DNA from: an uncultured Lachnospiraceae bacterium
Lineage (GTDB): Bacteria > Bacillota > Clostridia > Lachnospirales > Lachnospiraceae
Direction of reading: 5' to 3'
Length of the DNA: 8,374 nt
NCBI GenBank assembly: GCA_946630645.1
Contig: CAMOZD010000036.1
Location: 1 to 8,374 of the forward strand
Shown piece by piece: positions 4,635-8,374 of the stretch. The position numbers and the translations under genes were made by a program. The notes below the pieces were generated by a model. That model searched no databases and was not told the origin of the DNA. It worked only from the letters and a program-made list of their open reading frames with translations. The number at the start of each line of letters is the position of its first letter. The stretch's first letter is position 1.

Positions 4635-5951
4635 ATGGGACTGCTAACATTTAGAGGTGGCCTCCATCCTTACGACGGTAAAGAGCTGAGTAAAGACCGG
4701 CCCATTACTGAGTATCTTCCAAAGGGAGAGATGGTCTTTCCCCTGAGCCAGCATATCGGCGCCCCTGCCGTGGCATGTGTCAAGAAGGGGGACCGGGTTC
4801 TGGTCGGGCAGAAGATCGCCGAGGCTGGAGGATTTGTATCTGCCAATATTCACAGTTCGGTATCCGGAAAGGTGAAGAAGATTGAGCAGAGAATGACTGT
4901 CTCAGGCAATAAGGTCAACTGTATCATCGTGGAAAATGACGGCCTTTATGAACAGGCTGAATTCACGCCGGTTGAGAATCCGGACAGGGATGCCATTATC
5001 AATGCCGTAAAAGAGGCAGGAATTGTCGGTCTGGGTGGAGCCGGATTCCCCACCCATGTAAAGCTTACACCCAAGGAGCCGGAAAAGATTGACAGGATCA
5101 TCATCAATGCCGCAGAGTGTGAGCCTTATATCACCGCCGACTACCGCTGTATGATGGAGATACCGGACCAGTTGATCTCAGGCCTGAACCTGATCCTGGC
5201 CCTGTTCCCAGAAGCAAAAGGTGTTATCGGTATTGAGGACAACAAGCCGGAGGCCATCGCAAAATTAACTGAACTTTGTAAGACAGAGGACAGGATAGAG
5301 GTGGCTGCCTTAAAGACCAAGTATCCGCAGGGTGCTGAGCGTTCCCTGATATTTGCGGTTACGGGAAGAGCCATCAATGCCTCCATGATCCCGGCTGACG
5401 CCGGTTGTATCGTGGATAATGTGGCCACAGCCATTGCGATCCATGAGGCTGTAACCCTTGGAAAGCCCCTCTATGAGAGAGTGGTTACGGTGACTGGGGA
5501 TGCTGTGGTTAATCCTGGTAATTACAAGGTAAAAGCGGGTACCAACGCGGCAGAACTTGCCGAGGCGGCAGGCGGCTTCAAGGTGCAGCCGGAAAAAGTC
5601 ATATCCGGCGGCCCCATGATGGGTATGGCCCTGTCTACTCTGGACGTTCCCTGCGGCAAGACATTTTCCTCCCTCCTTTGCTTTACAAAGGATGAGGTTC
5701 GTGCCTGCGAGCCCAGTAATTGTATCCGCTGCGGCAGATGTATTGAAGTATGTCCCGCAGGTCTCATGCCTACCAAGCTTTCAGAGATTGCCGACCGGGG
5801 AGATTTTGAATTATTTGACCAGCTTGACGGCTGTGAGTGTGTAGAGTGCGGATGCTGCTCTTACATCTGTCCGGCTAAGAGAAGACTGACCCAGTCCATG
5901 AAGACAGGCCGCCGTGAGGCCCTGGCTTTACGAAGAAGAAAAAAAGCATAA
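4635..5951 (+). CDS. rnfC: Rnf complex subunit C (ion-translocating ferredoxin:NAD+ oxidoreductase)
   Basis: RnfC is the peripheral cytoplasmic subunit that carries NAD(H)-binding and Fe-S functions in Rnf. The 438-residue protein starts LTFRGGLHP, typical of the RnfC N-terminal domain (about 1-110). A Complex I 51-kDa-like domain follows, with GLGGAGFPTHVKL (132-144) and NAAECEPYITADYR (158-171), then an SLBB-type segment (about 285-330) with GGPMMGMAL. Two [4Fe-4S] motifs end it: C363-x2-C366-x2-C369-x3-C373 and C402-x2-C405-x2-C408-x3-C412. It lacks the long Ala-rich tail of enterobacterial RsxC. The ATG at 4635 follows AAGAAGG with seven bases between, a weaker site than those of the following genes and one that can be masked by leader pairing. 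rnfD follows after 13 bases. Confidence 0.96.
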   Translation: MGLLTFRGGLHPYDGKELSKDRPITEYLPKGEMVFPLSQHIGAPAVACVKKGDRVLVGQKIAEAGGFVSANIHSSVSGKVKKIEQRMTVSGNKVNCIIVENDGLYEQAEFTPVENPDRDAIINAVKEAGIVGLGGAGFPTHVKLTPKEPEKIDRIIINAAECEPYITADYRCMMEIPDQLISGLNLILALFPEAKGVIGIEDNKPEAIAKLTELCKTEDRIEVAALKTKYPQGAERSLIFAVTGRAINASMIPADAGCIVDNVATAIAIHEAVTLGKPLYERVVTVTGDAVVNPGNYKVKAGTNAAELAEAAGGFKVQPEKVISGGPMMGMALSTLDVPCGKTFSSLLCFTKDEVRACEPSNCIRCGRCIEVCPAGLMPTKLSEIADRGDFELFDQLDGCECVECGCCSYICPAKRRLTQSMKTGRREALALRRRKKA

Positions 5952-5964
5952 GGAGAGGTGAAAG

Positions 5965-6921
5965 ATGAACGAACAATTCTATAACGTGTCTGCCAATCCT
6001 CATGTCAGGGATAAAGCGACGACCCACAGCATTATGCTGGATGTGATCATAGCCCTTCTTCCCGCAACTTTCCTGGGATGGTGGAATTTCGGCTGGAAAG
6101 CCATAATTAATACAATAATCTGTGTAGCTACCTGTATCATAGCAGAGTACGCATGGCAGCATTTCATGCATAAGAAGATTACTATCATGGACTGTTCAGC
6201 AGCCCTGACCGGCCTTCTTCTGGCCATGAACCTGCCGCCGGAGGTTCCCTTTTTTATTCCGGTCATCGGTGGTATCTTTGCCATTATTGTGGTAAAACAG
6301 ATCTTCGGTGGTCTCGGACAGAACTTTATGAACCCTGCCCTCGGGGCAAGATGTTTCCTTCTAATTTCCTATGCAGGACTTATGACTAATTTTTCCTATA
6401 AAGGATTTGGGGGCAGTTTTGATGCCACGACAGGTGCTACTCCCCTGGCAGCCCTGAAAGCAGGAGAGACAGTAAACCTCCGGGCCATGTTCTTCGGTAA
6501 CACGGCAGGTACTATCGGTGAGACCTCAGCCTTACTGCTGATTCTGGGAGGCCTGTATCTGATCGCCCGCAAAATTATCAGCTGGCGGATTCCTGTCTGC
6601 TATATAGGCACACTGGCTGTCTTTGTACTCCTTTTCGGAGGACATGGATTTGATGTCAATTATCTGGCTGCCCACATGTTCGGTGGCGGCCTTATGCTGG
6701 GTGCTTTCTTTATGGCGACAGACTATGTCACTTCCCCAATCACTCCTAAGGGACAGATTATTTTCGGAATCATACTCGGTATCCTGACCGGTTTATTCCG
6801 AATATTCGGCGGATCCTCTGAGGGTGTTTCCTATGCGATCATCTTCAGCAACCTGCTTGTTCCTCTGATCGAGAGATACACGACTCCGGTCGCTTTCGGG
6901 AAAGGAGGCAAGAAAGAATGA
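5965..6921 (+). CDS. rnfD: Rnf complex subunit D, membrane flavoprotein
   Basis: RnfD (related to NqrB) is an integral membrane subunit that carries covalently bound FMN and helps couple electron flow to Na+ or H+ export. The protein has 318 residues and about nine or ten hydrophobic segments from residue 22 to 303. Family marks are NPHVRDKATT near the N-terminus, the conserved GQNFMNPALGAR (118-129), the flavin-attachment motif TGAT (156-159, FMN expected on Thr159) followed by PL, ATDYVTSPITPKG (251-263), and GGSSEGVSYAIIFSNLLVPLIE near the C-terminus. AGGAGAGG at 5951-5958 fixes the ATG. Its last codon overlaps the rnfG start as ATGA, which indicates translational coupling. Confidence 0.97.
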   Translation: MNEQFYNVSANPHVRDKATTHSIMLDVIIALLPATFLGWWNFGWKAIINTIICVATCIIAEYAWQHFMHKKITIMDCSAALTGLLLAMNLPPEVPFFIPVIGGIFAIIVVKQIFGGLGQNFMNPALGARCFLLISYAGLMTNFSYKGFGGSFDATTGATPLAALKAGETVNLRAMFFGNTAGTIGETSALLLILGGLYLIARKIISWRIPVCYIGTLAVFVLLFGGHGFDVNYLAAHMFGGGLMLGAFFMATDYVTSPITPKGQIIFGIILGILTGLFRIFGGSSEGVSYAIIFSNLLVPLIERYTTPVAFGKGGKKE

Positions 6922-7547
6922 ATGCTTTGATTAAAGATTGCCTGAAATTGATTGTTATCACCCTGGTTGCAGGTATCCTTCTGGGTGTCATTTATGAAGT
7001 GACCAAGGAACCCATCAGGATTCAGCAGGAAAAAACCCAGATGGAAGCCTATAAGAAGGTTTTTCCTGAAGCAGAGAAATTTGAGAACCTGGAAGGCTTT
7101 TCACCGGAGGAGGCTTCCAAGGTGATCGCTGCCAATAAGGATAATACTGTGGATGACCATATGGGTGATGAGATTACCTCCGCTGTTGTGGCCAAAGATG
7201 GATCCGGAAAAGAATTAGGTTATATTTTTGATGCTACAACCCACAAGGGTTACGGTGGCGATATTGAGCTCACAGTAGGTATCAGGACTGACGGTACCGT
7301 TACCGGCTACTCCGTCCTGGAAATCGGTGAGACCGCCGGTCTTGGTATGAATGCCAACACCGATGAATGGTCCTCCCAGTTTGCTGAAAAGAAGGTAGAG
7401 GCCTTCTCTGTTGTTAAGGATGGCAGTGGTGATGATGCTGACTACAAGATTGATGCCATCTCCGGTGCGACGATCACAAGTAAAGCAGTTACAGGTCTGA
7501 TGAACAACTGTCTTGCTTATTTCCAGACTTTAGAAGGAGGTAAATAA
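6918..7547 (+). CDS. rnfG: Rnf complex subunit G, FMN-binding
   Basis: RnfG (related to NqrC) is a membrane-anchored subunit whose FMN-binding domain lies on the outer face and takes part in the Rnf electron path. It has 209 residues: one N-terminal membrane anchor (about 8-27), a charged linker, then the FMN_bind domain with HKGYGGDIELTVGI (109-122), GETAGLGMNA (137-146) and the flavinylation motif SGAT (182-185, FMN expected on Thr185) followed by ITSKAV. Covalent loading would need an ApbE-type transferase, not seen here. AAAGGAGG (6901-6908) lies nine bases before the ATG. It overlaps rnfD by four bases and ends one base before rnfE. Confidence 0.97.
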   Translation: MNALIKDCLKLIVITLVAGILLGVIYEVTKEPIRIQQEKTQMEAYKKVFPEAEKFENLEGFSPEEASKVIAANKDNTVDDHMGDEITSAVVAKDGSGKELGYIFDATTHKGYGGDIELTVGIRTDGTVTGYSVLEIGETAGLGMNANTDEWSSQFAEKKVEAFSVVKDGSGDDADYKIDAISGATITSKAVTGLMNNCLAYFQTLEGGK

Positions 7548-7548
7548 G

Positions 7549-8374
7549 ATGAAACCAAACAGCCCTGTTGAAAGATTATATAATGGTATTTTAAAAGAGA
7601 ATCCGACCCTGGTCCTGATTCTTGGTATGTGTCCGACCCTGGCCGTTACCACATCGGCCATCAATGGCTTTGGTATGGGTATGACCACCACAGCGGTTCT
7701 GATGTTCTCCAATCTCCTGATTTCCATGCTCCGTAACTTTATTCCGGACAGAGTCAGGATCCCGGCCTACATCGTAGTAATCGCCTCCCTGGTAACCATC
7801 GTACAGTTTGTCCTTGAGGCTTATGTTCCCAGCCTTAATAAGGCCCTGGGAGTATACATTCCCCTGATTGTTGTTAACTGTATTATCCTGGGACGTGCCG
7901 AGTCCTACGCCAGCAAAAACGGTCCCGTGTCCTCCTTCTTTGACGGACTGGGTATGGGTCTTGGTTTCACTCTGGCCCTGACCATTCTCGGTGCCTTCCG
8001 TGAACTTTTAGGATCCGGATGTATGTTCGGTGTGACCATCCTTCCTGAGGAGGTTTACACTCCTGCAACTATATTTATTCTGGCGCCGGGTGCCTTCCTG
8101 GTACTGGCCTGTCTTGTGGCTGTCCGCAATAAGTTAAACAACCGCAAGCCAGCTGAAGAAAGAAAGGATATGCCCATCGGATGTGGGGATTGTTCCAAGT
8201 GCGGTAATATGAGCTGTGCCAGCAGGAGCTTCTTTGACATGAGTGTGGACAATCAGAAGGCTGAAACCACAGGTCAGACCGAACAGGCCAAAGAGCTGAC
8301 AGCGGAAGAAAAGATTGAGGCAGCTGTGAAGAGAGCAGAAGATGCCGCAGCAAGAGCAGAAGCAGCGGCTGCCA
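7549..8374 (+). CDS. rnfE: Rnf complex subunit E, 3'-truncated, with unusual C-terminal extension
   Basis: RnfE (NqrD family, paired with RnfA) is an integral membrane subunit of the Rnf pump. The frame is open to the end of the window: 275 codons plus one base, no stop. The ATG at 7549 follows GAAGGAGG (7533-7540), which lies inside the end of rnfG. About six hydrophobic segments fill residues 20-192. The two conserved cysteines, in LGMCPTLAVT (Cys28) and VVNCIILGRAES (Cys111), are those that hold a [2Fe-2S] centre shared with RnfA in related complexes. After the usual end of the family (about 200 residues) comes a cytoplasmic-type extension: C212-x2-C215-x2-C218-x4-C223, a polar linker, then an Ala/Glu/Lys/Arg-rich helical stretch from about 250 that still continues at the window edge. 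rnfA and rnfB are expected next. Confidence 0.94.
   Translation, partial: MKPNSPVERLYNGILKENPTLVLILGMCPTLAVTTSAINGFGMGMTTTAVLMFSNLLISMLRNFIPDRVRIPAYIVVIASLVTIVQFVLEAYVPSLNKALGVYIPLIVVNCIILGRAESYASKNGPVSSFFDGLGMGLGFTLALTILGAFRELLGSGCMFGVTILPEEVYTPATIFILAPGAFLVLACLVAVRNKLNNRKPAEERKDMPIGCGDCSKCGNMSCASRSFFDMSVDNQKAETTGQTEQAKELTAEEKIEAAVKRAEDAAARAEAAAA

Overview
The window looks like chromosomal DNA from an anaerobic Bacillota member of class Clostridia, most likely Lachnospiraceae. The evidence is moderate GC content, strong GGGAGG/AAGGAGG ribosome binding sites, a clostridial rnfC-D-G-E gene order, a divergent PurA of a type I associate with this family, and a NusG-domain-II membrane protein beside rnf. 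All genes lie on the + strand. No mobile element, CRISPR array, tRNA or rRNA was seen.

Positions 1-990 hold the C-terminal part of a SpoVB/MurJ-like lipid-linked saccharide flippase. A 222-base gap follows, with a good sigma-A-type promoter (1004-1032) and a foldable leader whose last hairpin covers the purA ribosome binding site. purA (1213-2502) ends at a clear hairpin terminator (2559-2595). A second leader, with two mutually exclusive hairpins, precedes a two-gene unit: a family 2 glycosyltransferase (2731-3753) and an overlapping NusG-domain-II membrane protein (TTG start, 3725-4264).

Positions 4265-4634 are a 370-base non-coding, AT-rich control region and the most interesting part of the window. 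It holds two Rex-like palindromes (4303-4320 and 4454-4471). The second is the centre of a 62-base imperfect inverted repeat ending in nine T, which looks like a terminator, and its right arm supplies the -35 of the next promoter (4475-4501). A leader follows with a bulged 12-bp stem enclosing a hairpin. One strand of its interior (4530-4538) is complementary to the rnfC ribosome binding site. I cannot assign this leader to a known riboswitch class.

Positions 4635-8374 hold rnfC, rnfD, rnfG and the 5' part of rnfE, tightly packed and evidently one operon; rnfA and rnfB are expected beyond the right edge. Rnf is a membrane complex that passes electrons from reduced ferredoxin to NAD+ while exporting Na+ or H+. 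The Rex-like sites would make sense as NADH/NAD+-responsive control of that operon. RnfE carries an unusual Cys-motif and Ala/Glu-rich C-terminal extension that runs off the window.

The protein-coding content is familiar. The less explained material is regulatory: the rnf control region, the leaders of purA and the glycosyltransferase, and the RnfE tail.
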